NCBI RefSeq assembly: GCF_000337695.1
Contig: NZ_AOIA01000128.1
Coordinates: 647 to 64,646 of the forward strand
DNA from: Natronococcus jeotgali DSM 18795
GTDB taxonomy: Archaea > Halobacteriota > Halobacteria > Halobacteriales > Natrialbaceae
Direction: 5' to 3'
DNA: 64,000 bases
The notes beneath the pieces were generated by a model. That model was not told where the DNA came from. It ran no database searches and was given only the letters and a program-made list of their open reading frames with translations. Below, piece after piece: positions 37,857 to 46,866 of the stretch. Each line of letters opens with the position of its first letter. Positions within the stretch are counted from its first letter, which is position 1. A program made the position numbers and the translations under genes.

Positions 37857-38531
37857 ATGGGAGCGTACTGCGAGACGCCCGTCGCGGTGTTTCTCTACAA
37901 CCGGCCGGACACCACCGCGCGGATGATCGAGGCGGTCGCGGCGGTCGAGCCCGAGACGCTGTACGTCGTCGCCAACGGCCCGGTCGACGAGCGCGACGCC
38001 GAGCGCTGCGCGGCCGCCCGCGCCGCCGTCGAGGACCGGATCGACTGGGACTGCGACGTCCGTCGCACGTACCGCGAGCGAAACCACGGCGTCTCGAGCG
38101 TCCACGAGGGGATCGACTGGGTGTTCGAGCGCGAGCAGGAGGCGATCTTCGTCGAGGACGACTGCGTGCCCAACGAGTCGTTCTTCGAGTTCTGCGAGGC
38201 GATGCTCGAGCGCTACCGCGACGACGAGCGGATCATGTCGGTCAACGGGACGAACCGTCTCGAGACCTGGAAGACCGACCGCCGGGACTACCACTTCGTG
38301 ACCTACCAGGGCGTCTGGGGGTGGGCGACCTGGCGCCGCGCCTGGGAGCACTACGATCCGGAGATGCGCGAGTGGGCCGACCCGGGGGTGCGCAACCGCG
38401 TCCGGGACGTCATCTGCGACGACGAACAGGTCGCCTACCAGTTCGAACGCTTCCGGAAGCGCTACGAGGGCGAGTCGGTCGCCTGGAGCAAGCCCTGGCG
38501 GTTCGCGATCACGATCAACAACGGACGGTGA
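37857..38531 (+). CDS. Glycosyltransferase-like protein, probably 3'-truncated
   Basis: A 224-residue protein with TPVAVFLYNRPDTTARMIEA, LYVVANGP, IFVEDDCVPNESFFEFCEAM, MSVNGTN and YQGVWGWATWRRAWEHYDP. This resembles the HlpA-like family of GT-A glycosyltransferases found in polysaccharide loci. Relatives run on for about 70 residues after SKPWRFAI with an NLVSNIGF-type block; here the frame ends at AITINNGR with no continuation in any frame. The DD metal motif is intact, but activity is doubtful. It lies between decayed glycan genes. Confidence 0.7.
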   Translation: MGAYCETPVAVFLYNRPDTTARMIEAVAAVEPETLYVVANGPVDERDAERCAAARAAVEDRIDWDCDVRRTYRERNHGVSSVHEGIDWVFEREQEAIFVEDDCVPNESFFEFCEAMLERYRDDERIMSVNGTNRLETWKTDRRDYHFVTYQGVWGWATWRRAWEHYDPEMREWADPGVRNRVRDVICDDEQVAYQFERFRKRYEGESVAWSKPWRFAITINNGR

Positions 38532-38683
38532 TCATGCGTTGCAGGTGGTTGTCCGAGTGGCGGCATAAACCCCCGCAGAACGGTCTCGCGGCGGCGAACG
38601 ACCGCGGGATCGCGACCGACGAGACGGCTCGCGCGTCGGGCGAGAGCGAGAAGCTTATGCGACGACGCCCGACAAGAACGATC

Positions 38684-39619
38684 GTGAACGATCAACGCGT
38701 CCTCATAACCGGCGGCGCCGGGTTCATCGGGTCGAACCTCGCGAACCGTCTCGCCAGCGACAACGAGGTCGTCGTCGTCGACGACCGCTCGCTCGGGACC
38801 TCCGAGAACCTCGACGCGAGCGTCGACTTCCGCGACCGCAGCGTGCTCGAGGACGACCTCCCGACCGACGTCGACGTCGTGTTTCACCTCGCGGCGCTGT
38901 CTTCGTATGCGATGCACGAGGACGAACCCGCGCGAGGCGCCCGCGTCAACGTCGAGGGCTTCGTCAACACGGTCGAGCAGGCCCGCGAGGACGGCTGCGA
39001 CACCGTCGTCTACGCGTCGACTTCCTCGATCTACGGCAGCCGGACCGAGCCCTCGCCGGAGGATATGTCGATCGCGGCCAACACCGGCTACGAGGCCTCG
39101 AAACTCGCCCGCGAGCGCTACGCCGAGTACTTCGCCAACCACTACGACATGAACACGGCCGGGATGCGACTGTTCTCGGTCTACCAGGGGTACGGCGGCG
39201 GCGAGGCCCACAAGGAGGAGTACGCCAACGTGATCGCCCAGTTCGCCGACGACCTCGCCCACGACCGCCGACCGAAACTCTACGGCGACGGCTCCCAGAC
39301 GCGGGATTTCACCCACGTCGACGATATCGTTCGCGGCCTCGAGCTGGCGGCCGACCACGAGCTCACGGGCGTCTACAACCTCGGCACCGGGACCGCCCAC
39401 GACTTCGAGACGGTCGTCGAGCTGCTCAACGACGAGCTCGGCACCGAGATCGACCCCGAGTACGTCGAGAACCCGATTCCCGAGAGCGTCTACGTCCACG
39501 ACACCTGCGCGGACGCCTCGAAGATGACCGCCGAAACCGGGTGGGAACCCGAGATCGATCTCCGGGAGGGGATCCGGCGGGTCTGCGCGCCCTACCGCGA
39601 CACCGCGGCGGAGCCGTGA
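38684..39619 (+). CDS. NAD-dependent nucleotide-sugar epimerase/dehydratase
   Basis: A 311-residue extended SDR. GTG start at 38684 (MNDQRVLITGGAGFIGSNLA); a TATA-like AGCTTATG lies about 27 nt upstream, supporting a leaderless start, while an ATG at 38657 sits inside that box. NAD motif GGAGFIG at 9-15, FHLAALSS, YASTSSIYGS, and catalytic YEASK. GDGSQTRDFTHVDD and VYNLGTGTAHDFETVVELL complete the GalE-like pattern. It would convert a UDP- or dTDP-sugar in the cytoplasm. It is the only fully intact gene in the decayed glycan cluster. Confidence 0.85.
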   Translation: MNDQRVLITGGAGFIGSNLANRLASDNEVVVVDDRSLGTSENLDASVDFRDRSVLEDDLPTDVDVVFHLAALSSYAMHEDEPARGARVNVEGFVNTVEQAREDGCDTVVYASTSSIYGSRTEPSPEDMSIAANTGYEASKLARERYAEYFANHYDMNTAGMRLFSVYQGYGGGEAHKEEYANVIAQFADDLAHDRRPKLYGDGSQTRDFTHVDDIVRGLELAADHELTGVYNLGTGTAHDFETVVELLNDELGTEIDPEYVENPIPESVYVHDTCADASKMTAETGWEPEIDLREGIRRVCAPYRDTAAEP

Positions 39620-39670
39620 CCGGCGGCGGATCCAAGAGCTGTTTTGTAGGCTGAATAACTGGGTGAACAC

Positions 39671-39965
39671 ATGTCTGTCCAGGTGTCGATCGACGGCCGG
39701 GCGATCGGCGAGGGCGAGCCCGCGTACGTGATCGCCGAGGCCGGGGTCAACCACAACGGAAGTCTCGAGCGGGCCAAGCGCCTCGTCGACGCGAGCGCCG
39801 CGGCCGGTGTCGACGCCGTCAAGTTCCAGAAGCGACGGCTCGAGGACACCTACCGGGAGGCCGTCGTCGACCGCCCCTCGACGGCCGAGATGGGCGTCGA
39901 GTACACCGTCTCGAACCTCAAGCGCGTCTCGCTGTCGGACGCGGCGTTCCGAGAGCTTCGGAGCG
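39671..39965 (+). pseudogene. N-acetylneuraminate-synthase-type gene, 5' fragment
   Basis: MSVQVSIDGRAIGEGEPAYV, IAEAGVNHNGSLERAKRLVD, AAGVDAVKFQKR and MGVEYTVSNLKRVSLSDAAF match the first about 95 residues of NeuB/SpsE/legionaminate synthases, which condense phosphoenolpyruvate with an amino-sugar to make nonulosonic acids. After FRELRS the similarity stops and the frame turns into Arg/Ser/Pro-rich nonsense, antisense to another fragment. The catalytic barrel and SAF domain are missing. The cluster may once have made a sialic-acid-like surface sugar. Confidence 0.75.
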
Positions 39966-40117
39966 AGCCCGTCCGAACGCGGTCGTCTTCCGGACGACCA
40001 CCTTGTGGATCTCGAAGCGGGCCCGCTCCCAGAACGGGACGCCGTCGATCCGACGATCGAACAGGTCGAGGTCGGCCGCCAGCTCGAGGAACCGCTCGTG
40101 AGCCGTGTCGTACTCCA
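39965..40117 (-). pseudogene. 5' fragment of an unrecognised gene
   Basis: From ATG 40117 the minus strand reads MEYDTAHERFLELAADLDLF, DRRIDGVPFWERARFEIHKV and VVRKT before meeting the opposing NeuB-like fragment. The text is protein-like, with a style seen at the N-termini of haloarchaeal glycan-locus proteins, but I cannot name the family. It is the mirror image of the situation at 37211: two 5' fragments facing each other. Confidence 0.5.
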
Positions 40118-40309
40118 TTCGTCTCGACGGGGGCGCGCCGGCGACAAAATAGCTTGGCCTCGGGATCGGAGCCGGGCGGACCCGTCGCTCGCGGTCGTTG
40201 AGTCCGTCCGCGAGACCGTCACGAACGCGAGACTTGCACGCACAACCACCGCCAAATCCATTTGGAAACACCGTTTCGAGGATCCGCGTCGACGGTCCGA
40301 GCACGCCAC

Positions 40310-40657
40310 ATGACCGCCGCAACCGAACGCGAGGAGGCCACCCTCGAGCTGTCGAGAGCGCAGCGGTGGGTGCTCCACCACGTCCTGCTCGATCGGATCG
40401 AACTGGAAGCCGCCGCGCCCGCGGCGACCGAGCCGCTTTCGCCCGCGGCGCGCCGCGCGTTCGAGAAGCTCGACGACGGCTGCACCCGCTTCACGCGGCG
40501 CGAGCGCCGCCGGCTGCGCGACGAGGTGTGCCGGTACGCGGCGGCGACGGCCACCCCCGAGCGCGACCGTCCGGTCGCGCAACGGGTCGGCGAGAAACTC
40601 CGACGGTCCCTGCCCGCGTCGGTCGCCGACCGAACGCGGGTCGCCGGACGCGATTGA
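40310..40657 (+). CDS. Conserved haloarchaeal protein, DUF7853-like
   Basis: A 115-residue soluble protein starting MTAATEREEATLELSRAQRW. The block LELSRAQRWVLHHVLLDRIE, followed by RAFEKLDDGCTRFTRRERRR, matches a small all-helical haloarchaeal family (I believe DUF7853). It has no cysteines or signal. Function unknown. It is a single gene downstream of the decayed glycan locus. Confidence 0.65.
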   Translation: MTAATEREEATLELSRAQRWVLHHVLLDRIELEAAAPAATEPLSPAARRAFEKLDDGCTRFTRRERRRLRDEVCRYAAATATPERDRPVAQRVGEKLRRSLPASVADRTRVAGRD

Positions 40658-40717
40658 CGCGCTCCCTCGAGACGGGGCCGGCTCGCGTACTCGCGATGCT
40701 CGCGACGGCGCCCGCTC

Positions 40718-41608
40718 TCAGTCGTCTGCCCGGAGCGTCACCGTGTACTGCATGTTTCCGGTGAGTTCGACGACCTCCTCCAGCGTGGGGTACCCCTCGG
40801 CGGTCGCGGTGAGCGTGTACGCCCCCGACTGGAACTCGAACTCGGCCTGGCCGTGCTCGTCGACCGTCCGGGTCTCCCCCCAGCCGCCGAGCCCGCGCTC
40901 CTCGACGCTGACGGTTGCGTTATCGATCGGGTCGCCGAGTCCGTCCTGGACGATCACGCGCAACAGGTGTCGCTCCACGGGCTCGACTCCGTCGCCGTCG
41001 GCCTCGACGTCGCCGATCTCGAGTTCGTAGGCGGCGGCGTCCGCGCAGTTGTTCAGCTCGAAGGAGTGGACCGCGTCGTCGACGCCCGGCTCCGGCCCCT
41101 CTATCCCGGGGTCGGTCGTCGAGGAGAGCTCGTTGCCGTCGGCGTCGAAGACGCGGGCGGTCGCGGTGGCCGTGAACTCCGCGCCGCCGACGTTCGCGAG
41201 CATCGCGTGGACCTGGCAGAACTCGCTGGGCGACTCGTCGGCCCAGGTGAAGGTGTGGCGCTCGACCTCGAGGTGGCGCGCCGCGGCCTCCGAGAGCGAG
41301 ACCTCGCCGGAGATCGACTCGTCCTCGTAGATTTCGGCCTCGCTCTCGTCGGCGGTTCCGTCGGACTCGTTGGCTTCCCCCGACGCCGCGCTCTCGTCGT
41401 CGTCGAGTTCGGGCTCCGACTCGTTTCCGTCGCCCCCGCTTCCGCCGCCTTCCGACTCGTTTCCGTCGTCCTCGCTTCCGGCGCCTCCCGATCCGTTCCC
41501 GTCGCTACCGCTCGAGTTTCCGTCGTCAGCGCTCGAGTCGTCGGCACAGCCCGCCAGCAGCGTCGACAGCGAGACGCCCGCGGCGGCGAACTCGCGACGA
41601 TTCAGCTC
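40718..41608 (-). CDS. Lipoprotein with carboxypeptidase-regulatory-like domain
   Basis: A 296-residue protein starting MELNRREFAAAGVSLSTLLA with an LAGC lipobox; a GTG at 41653 is an alternative start. After the cysteine comes a long Ser/Gly/Asp/Glu linker (about residues 25-90), typical of haloarchaeal surface lipoproteins. A beta domain (about 100-195; EVERHTFTWADESPSEFCQV) is followed by a Cna-B/carboxypeptidase regulatory-like domain (about 205-290; VIVQDGLGDPIDNATVSVEE, YTLTATAEGYPTLEEVVELT). Such domains bind or stabilise at the cell surface and do not imply enzyme activity. Confidence 0.7.
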   Translation of the reverse strand, partial: ELNRREFAAAGVSLSTLLAGCADDSSADDGNSSGSDGNGSGGAGSEDDGNESEGGGSGGDGNESEPELDDDESAASGEANESDGTADESEAEIYEDESISGEVSLSEAAARHLEVERHTFTWADESPSEFCQVHAMLANVGGAEFTATATARVFDADGNELSSTTDPGIEGPEPGVDDAVHSFELNNCADAAAYELEIGDVEADGDGVEPVERHLLRVIVQDGLGDPIDNATVSVEERGLGGWGETRTVDEHGQAEFEFQSGAYTLTATAEGYPTLEEVVELTGNMQYTVTLRADD

Positions 41609-41707
41609 CATCGGTCCCCCCGTCGGTCGTCGGCCTCGACCCGGTACATTCACGCTCTAGAGAGCGTCCTCGAGCGCATAACGCTTTATATCGCCGCGGG
41701 CGTTCGC

Positions 41708-41890
41708 TCACCCCAGTCGAAACGTGTGCTCGCGGCTCGCGTCGCAGCTGGGACAGACGTGGCGGTAGATCACCCGTTTCCCGTCCGTTCGGCTCTCCCA
41801 GTTGCGACCCTCGTCGACGTACCCGCAATCCGGGCACTTCTTCTCGGTCGTCTCGTACCGCCGCCGGATATTCTCGAGCGGTGTTGGCAT
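41708..41890 (-). CDS. HVO_0649-family zinc finger protein
   Basis: A 60-residue protein: MPTPLENIRRRYETTEKKCP, then two knuckles CPDCGY and CPSCDAS separated by about 25 residues (WESRTDGKRVIYRHV). This matches the HVO_0649 family of haloarchaeal zinc-finger microproteins. It is on the same strand as the following lipoprotein gene, whose start is about 100 nt away. Function unknown. Confidence 0.85.
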   Translation of the reverse strand: MPTPLENIRRRYETTEKKCPDCGYVDEGRNWESRTDGKRVIYRHVCPSCDASREHTFRLG

Positions 41891-42083
41891 GTGACATAGT
41901 ACGTCGTCGCCGTAGAAAAGCGCTGCTCGACCGTTCCGAGCGCGTTACTATCCGACGCGACGACCGATCTCCCCGCCGCGTCGTGACCGGACCGGTCGTC
42001 GGGGGACAGCCGAACGGCAGTCGACGCCCGCCCCGACCGGTAGAATAGAAGATATTTATCTCCTGATTTTCACTACCTCGAGT

Positions 42084-42980
42084 ATGAGACGGCGACGATA
42101 CGTTGCGAGGGCGGCTGCGACGGCCGCGGCCGCGCTCGCGGGTTGTCTCGGTGACGGGAACGATCGGGACGGAGCGCGCGCCGATCCGTCCGTCGAGAAC
42201 GCGACCGAGGAGGACGAGACGGACGAGGAGACGGACGGGAAACGCGACGCGAGCGACGACGCGGGCGAGAAACACCCCGCCCTCGAGGTCCTCGACGCCT
42301 ACGTCGCGGCGGCGATCGAGGGCGACCTCGAGGCGGTGGCGACCCGCACCCACAGCGCCAGTCCGTTCGGTCCCGAGGCGATCGACGAGATCGGCGAGCG
42401 GGGGCTGCCGTACGAGTCGGTCGAGTTCGAGAACTACGACCGCGAGCTCGTCGACGGGGAGTTCGACGCCGACGACGTTCGCGACGTTCCCGGGATCGAG
42501 TCCTGGTTCGACGCCGCGTCGCTCGAGGCGCTCCTCGAGGGCGAGGCGGCCGCGCTCGTCGAGGCGAGCTACGAGCCGACCGCGGGCGGCGGGGGCCGGA
42601 TCGTAGAGCGGTTCGTCGTCCTCACCGAGGGCGGCGACTGGAAGGTCTTTCTTCCCTACGAGGAGCCGACGGCGGCGGTGCCCGACGGCGATCCGATCGA
42701 CGACGAGCGCTACCGGATCGTCGACGGCGTCGAGTACGACCCGGAGACGGAGATGGCGACGGTCCGCGTTTCGGGCGCGTCGGCCGTCGACGCCGCGGAG
42801 CTGGTCGCCTACTCGGAGCGCCTCGGCGAGGGCAGCCGGATCTGGTCGGCCGACGCCGAGACGCTGCCGCCGACGCGGTTTCTCGCCGTCCCGTTCGACG
42901 CCGACGGCGACGAGGTAGTCGTCGCCGTGGCGGTCGACGGCGAGGAGCTCGTCATCCACCGCGACGCCTACGAACCGTGA
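42084..42980 (+). CDS. Hypothetical lipoprotein
   Basis: A 298-residue protein. MRRRRYVARAAATAAAALAG ends in an ALAGC lipobox, followed by an acidic Asp/Glu/Thr linker to about residue 70. The folded part starts HPALEVLDAYVAAAIEGDLE, has IVERFVVLTEGGDWKVFLPY (resembling a SnoaL/NTF2-like pocket) and a C-terminal beta region. A TATA-like GATATTTATC lies about 28-30 nt upstream, so the transcript is leaderless. I do not recognise a named family. Confidence 0.6.
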   Translation: MRRRRYVARAAATAAAALAGCLGDGNDRDGARADPSVENATEEDETDEETDGKRDASDDAGEKHPALEVLDAYVAAAIEGDLEAVATRTHSASPFGPEAIDEIGERGLPYESVEFENYDRELVDGEFDADDVRDVPGIESWFDAASLEALLEGEAAALVEASYEPTAGGGGRIVERFVVLTEGGDWKVFLPYEEPTAAVPDGDPIDDERYRIVDGVEYDPETEMATVRVSGASAVDAAELVAYSERLGEGSRIWSADAETLPPTRFLAVPFDADGDEVVVAVAVDGEELVIHRDAYEP

Positions 42981-43047
42981 CGCCGCCCGCCGCCTCGAGT
43001 CCCCTCCCCTTCCGGTGGCGGCCCGTTCGTACCGTCGTCAGGCGGTA

Positions 43048-43566
43048 TCAGGACCGCTCCGCGGGCTCGGGCGGATTCGACACCGCGTCGTGCAGCCGGA
43101 GCCGACGCGCGCGCTCGTGGCAGCGAAGCTCCGCGCGGGCGGCCTCCCAGTCGGAGAGGTCGGCCTCGGTTACGTTCGCGCTCGAGACGTCGACGCCCAG
43201 CGGAGTCTCGGCGTCGTATCGCTGCTGGTAGCGCCACACGCGGTCGACGAGCTCGTCCATGCGGGCCTCGAGATCCGCGAGCGAGCGCTCCCGGGCGAGC
43301 ACCGCCGCGGCGTCTCGGGGAAAGTGGGCGTCGTTGCGCGCGTAGGTCGGCGGCGACCCGGCCCGCTCGGTCACGATGCCGAGTGCGGCGAAGGTCTCGA
43401 GCGTCTCGGCGACCGCGTCGCGGTCGCGATCGACGCGCGCGGCGAACTCCGCGGCGGTCAGCGGCGCCCCGGTTCGGCCGAGGAGGTCGTACAGCGCTTC
43501 GGCGACGGAGCCGGCGACGAACGGGTTCTCGACCACCCGTACCTCGTCCTTCGAACGGCGTGTCAT
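43048..43566 (-). CDS. Winged-helix regulator with coiled tail
   Basis: A 172-residue protein. Residues 12-75 form a winged helix: FVAGSVAEALYDLLGRTGAP, LTAAEFAARVDRDRDAVAET, LETFAALGIVTERAGSPPTY. Residues 90-165 are helical and probably coiled-coil (ARERSLADLEARMDELVDRV; ARAELRCHERARRLRLHDAV). Haloarchaeal regulators with this two-part layout are common; the target is unknown. Confidence 0.65.
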   Translation of the reverse strand: MTRRSKDEVRVVENPFVAGSVAEALYDLLGRTGAPLTAAEFAARVDRDRDAVAETLETFAALGIVTERAGSPPTYARNDAHFPRDAAAVLARERSLADLEARMDELVDRVWRYQQRYDAETPLGVDVSSANVTEADLSDWEAARAELRCHERARRLRLHDAVSNPPEPAERS

Positions 43567-43864
43567 CGTGCTACCGTCACCCGCACGGAATATGGGTAAT
43601 TACCGGATGCGATCGTTTTCCCCGGGCTACGTCGCGCCGTAGCGATCGGCTACCGGATCCGTCCGCGACCGTCGACGGCGTAGGGTGGGGAAACCCGGGC
43701 GTCGGGGATCGCCTACTCGGGACGCTTTCGACGCGGTCCCGACCGACCGGGCTCGACCGATCTCGAGGAGAGCGGGGCCGTCGGAGCGGGGCCCGTTCGC
43801 GACCGAACGGTTCCGTCCGGGTAATGACAATTTTTATTATTGTTTGCGTTGGACATGTTTTCGA

Positions 43865-44017
43865 ATGAGCGAGTCGATCCCGCCGCAGTGTCCCGAGTGC
43901 GATTCCACGAACCTAAAGCTCTCCCGCGTCGCGCCGGCCGAACACGAGCGGGGCGAGGAGTGGGTCACCCACGTCTCGTGCGAGTCCTGCTCCGAGTACG
44001 CGGAGTGGTACGAATAA
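43865..44017 (+). CDS. 50-residue zinc-ribbon protein
   Basis: Starts MSESIPPQCPECDSTNLKLS and ends CESCSEYAEWYE. Two CxxC knuckles (CPEC near 9, CESC near 39) form one zinc ribbon. TATA-like AATTTTTATTATTG at about 43829-43842 lies about 27 nt before the ATG, indicating a leaderless transcript. An in-frame extension upstream exists but is not protein-like. It lies about 100 nt ahead of the MFS gene. Confidence 0.7.
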   Translation: MSESIPPQCPECDSTNLKLSRVAPAEHERGEEWVTHVSCESCSEYAEWYE

Positions 44018-44115
44018 ACTACCCCGTCCTGCTCGCGCCCTCTCCGCTCGAGGCGGCCCCGACGACCCGGCCGCGGATCAGAATCCTTTCGACCGAGCGC
44101 GGTCGACTGGACGTC

Positions 44116-45312
44116 GTGAACACCGAACGCGTCGAACGCCCCGACGGGCGCCGCAGCTGGCTGGTCGCGATCGCCGGCGCCGTCGCGATGGTCTTTACCT
44201 TCGGCACGCCGCTGTCGTACGGCATCTTCCGCGAACCGTTCAGCGACGCGTTCGGCGTCGCCCCGCTCGCGCTGTCGGGCGTGTTCGCCGTCATGTTGTT
44301 CACCTTTTTCATCGGCTCCGGACTCGTCGGCGTCTTCGGCACCCGACTCGGTACCCGCTCGCTGTTGCTGGCCTGCTCGCTCGCGACGGGGCTGCTGGCG
44401 CCAGCGCTGTACGTCGCCGAGTCGGTCGTCGGACTGGTCGCCGTCTTCGCCACCCTCGGACTCGCGCTCGGGACGGCGTTCGTGGTTCTCGCGTCGGTCG
44501 TCCCGCGGTGGTTCGAGGCTCGCCGGGGCGCCGCGACGGGGCTGATCTTCGTCGGAAACGGGCTCGGGCTGGCCGTCCTCCCGCCGGTCTGGCAGTTCGT
44601 CCTCGCGGAGCTCGGGGTTCGCTCCGGCTTCCTGCTCGTCATGTCCCTGACGACGGTCGCGTTCCTGCTCGCGGGGCTGGTCTGCCGGCGTCCCCGGTGG
44701 GCCGAGCGATCGACCGCGAGCGCCGACGAACTCCTGGCGTGGCTCGCCCGACTTGGCGGCACTCGCACCTTTCGGCTGCTGTTCGTCGGGATCGCGCTGT
44801 CGTTCGCGTGGTACCAGCTGCTGGCGGCGTACGCCGTCGACCTGTTCGCCGACCGCGGGCTGACCCAGGCGGGCGCGTCGGCCGCGTTCGGCCTGATCGG
44901 CGGCGTTAGCATCATCTCGCGGATCGGCGGGGGCTACCTCGCCGACGTCGTGGGCTCCCGGCGGGCCTTCCTCGCGTCGCTGGTTTCGGCCGCCGCGGGC
45001 ATCGCCGTGCTGTTCGTCTCCGCGGCACCGACGCTGCCGGTCGCGATCTTCCTGATCGGGCTCGGACTCGGCGGCTCCGCGACGCTGTACATCCCGCTGG
45101 TGATGACCGTCTACTCCCCCGAGAAGGACACCGCCGTCGTCGGCGTCTTCAACGTCGCGATCGGCGTCGTCGCGCTGGTGATGCCGCCGCTCGGAACCGC
45201 GACCGTCGCCTACACCGGGAGCTTCACGATCGCGATCGTCCTCACGTTCGGAGCCGCCCTCGCCGGACTCTGGTCGACCGCCGTCGGTACGGCGAGCCCG
45301 GCGGGAGGGTGA
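44116..45312 (+). CDS. MFS transporter, monocarboxylate/oxalate-formate type
   Basis: A 398-residue membrane protein with 12 hydrophobic segments and the usual long central loop (RRPRWAERSTASADELLAWL). A GTG start at 44116 (MNTERVERPDGRRSWLVAIA) gives a normal N-terminus; longer upstream frames are shadow sequence over the zinc-ribbon gene. WFEARRGAATGLIFVGNGLG after segment 4 and GGYLADVVGSRRAF after segment 8 are the cytoplasmic motifs of monocarboxylate/oxalate-formate-type carriers. Substrate unknown, probably an organic anion. Confidence 0.85.
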   Translation: MNTERVERPDGRRSWLVAIAGAVAMVFTFGTPLSYGIFREPFSDAFGVAPLALSGVFAVMLFTFFIGSGLVGVFGTRLGTRSLLLACSLATGLLAPALYVAESVVGLVAVFATLGLALGTAFVVLASVVPRWFEARRGAATGLIFVGNGLGLAVLPPVWQFVLAELGVRSGFLLVMSLTTVAFLLAGLVCRRPRWAERSTASADELLAWLARLGGTRTFRLLFVGIALSFAWYQLLAAYAVDLFADRGLTQAGASAAFGLIGGVSIISRIGGGYLADVVGSRRAFLASLVSAAAGIAVLFVSAAPTLPVAIFLIGLGLGGSATLYIPLVMTVYSPEKDTAVVGVFNVAIGVVALVMPPLGTATVAYTGSFTIAIVLTFGAALAGLWSTAVGTASPAGG

Positions 45313-45399
45313 CTCGAGCCCCGAAGCGGTCGGGACGACCGAGAACGAGTCGTGAAGCTGACAGTACAATCATTACGCCGCGGATCGTACGAGCGGCCC

Positions 45400-45591
45400 A
45401 TGGTGGACGACGAGGAGGGGAACCGGCGACGGATGGCCGTCTGCACGTCCTGCGAGTCCGCCTACGCCGCCAGGATCGCATCCGACGGGACCGTCCAGCC
45501 GATCGGCGCCAGGGACGGCTGCCGGTGCGGATCGACGTCGTTCGATATCGTCGGAGACGAGGACGACGGTCGCTCGGTGGACGGAGCCTGA
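45400..45591 (+). CDS. Small zinc-binding protein
   Basis: A 63-residue protein from ATG 45400 (MVDDEEGNRRRMAVCTSCES); an in-frame GTG at 45352 is an alternative. CTSCESAYAARI and GCRCGSTSF give four cysteines arranged as one zinc site, in a pattern (AVCTTCESAYAA-like, then CRCGST) repeated across haloarchaeal genomes. Function unknown. Confidence 0.6.
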   Translation: MVDDEEGNRRRMAVCTSCESAYAARIASDGTVQPIGARDGCRCGSTSFDIVGDEDDGRSVDGA

Positions 45592-45843
45592 TCGCCGTCG
45601 CGGCGCCGGACTCGAGAGACGGAGAGCCGCCGCTCGCTCGGATTCGCTCGACTCGAGCGGATGCCGCGAACGGTCGCTCGAGGGATCGACACTCGGCGCG
45701 GTCGGGACGGTCCCCGGACGGCTCCTCGAGAACCGCGGCGTCCGGTCCCGTCGCATCGGCGGTCCGCGGGTTGCGACTGCAGCCCGACCCAACGTGATTT
45801 GACCGAGGCGTTTTGCGGGTACCGGCGCTGGGTTCGCGTAGCA

Positions 45844-46200
45844 ATGGACCGAACAGAGGCGCTCGAGGTACTCGCCAGCGCCGACCGCCAGCTCGTCCTT
45901 CACGAACTGCTGCGGCTGGACGGGGCGATCGGAGTCGAAGAGCTCTCGCGGAGCGTCGCCGCCCGTCGCCACCAGCTCGCGCCCGCCGAGCTCGACGAGC
46001 GAGCGGTCGAGCGCGCCCGGTTCCGGCTGACCCGGATCCACCTGCCGAAGCTCGCGGAGCGACAGGTGATCGGCTCCGACTGGAGCGAGACCGTCTCCCT
46101 GGCCGACGGGACGAACGCCGACCGGGTGTTCGGCGTTGCGGAGGGGCTGGACTGCTTCCCGCCCGACGACTCCCTGGACCGTCCGTCTCGACGCCGATAG
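45844..46200 (+). CDS. DUF7344-type winged-helix protein
   Basis: A 118-residue protein starting MDRTEALEVLASADRQLVLH. The winged helix extends to about residue 80, with RFRLTRIHLPKLAERQVIGS as recognition helix, equivalent to the NHLPRLAE block in the paralogue at 21076-21396. Presumed DNA-binding regulator; target unknown. Confidence 0.65.
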   Translation: MDRTEALEVLASADRQLVLHELLRLDGAIGVEELSRSVAARRHQLAPAELDERAVERARFRLTRIHLPKLAERQVIGSDWSETVSLADGTNADRVFGVAEGLDCFPPDDSLDRPSRRR

Positions 46201-46422
46201 CTCGTCGGTCCCGTCCTCGAGCAAGGTCCGCTTACCGGCGGTCGAAACCGGGCGGCGGCTCCCCTGGTGAAAGGATCGATCGCGAGGGCCCCGCGTCGGT
46301 CGCCTCGAGCGCCGATCGGAAATCGATCGGTACGCGGTCTGACCGGTCGCTGTACCCGCCGATTACTGAAGCCTCGGAGCGTGGAACCTCGCTTCGACCG
46401 GCCCCCCGGTCGGTCGATTCCG

Positions 46423-46866
46423 ATGGCTCCCGCAATCGCACACTTCCTGCTCGGCGCGTCGCTCGCGCTCCTGGTCGCGACGCCGATCGCACTCCGGTTC
46501 CGGCTCCCCGCGTGGGTGCCGCTGTGGCTCGTCGCGGTCGGCGGGATCTGGGGGTTGGTTCCCGACGTCCACCACGTCGCGCCGCTATCGGAATCGCAGC
46601 TGTACGCGTTTCACAACACCCAGTGGGCCGACCTGTTCGCCTTCCACTACACGCTCGATGCCCCGGCGGTTCGCGCCCGTCACGACGCGAGCGTCTTCTG
46701 GTCGATCGCGCTGTTTCTCGTCGCCAGCGCGCTGTTTACGATCGCCGGCGTCGCGAACGCCAGGACCGCCGTCGGCGAGACGCCCGCACCCCACCTGCTG
46801 GCGCTCGCGACCGCGTCGATTCCCGGGCTGTTGTTCGTCGCCGCAACGGTCGGGATTCCCTTCTGA
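46423..46866 (+). CDS. Small haloarchaeal membrane protein
   Basis: A 147-residue protein from MAPAIAHFLLGASLALLVAT, with about four membrane segments. HFLLGA near the start and GLVPDVHHVAP in the middle loop recall membrane proteins of the YdjM/DUF457-like type, whose histidines may bind metal. Upstream in-frame extension is arginine-rich shadow sequence. Function unknown. Confidence 0.6.
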   Translation: MAPAIAHFLLGASLALLVATPIALRFRLPAWVPLWLVAVGGIWGLVPDVHHVAPLSESQLYAFHNTQWADLFAFHYTLDAPAVRARHDASVFWSIALFLVASALFTIAGVANARTAVGETPAPHLLALATASIPGLLFVAATVGIPF

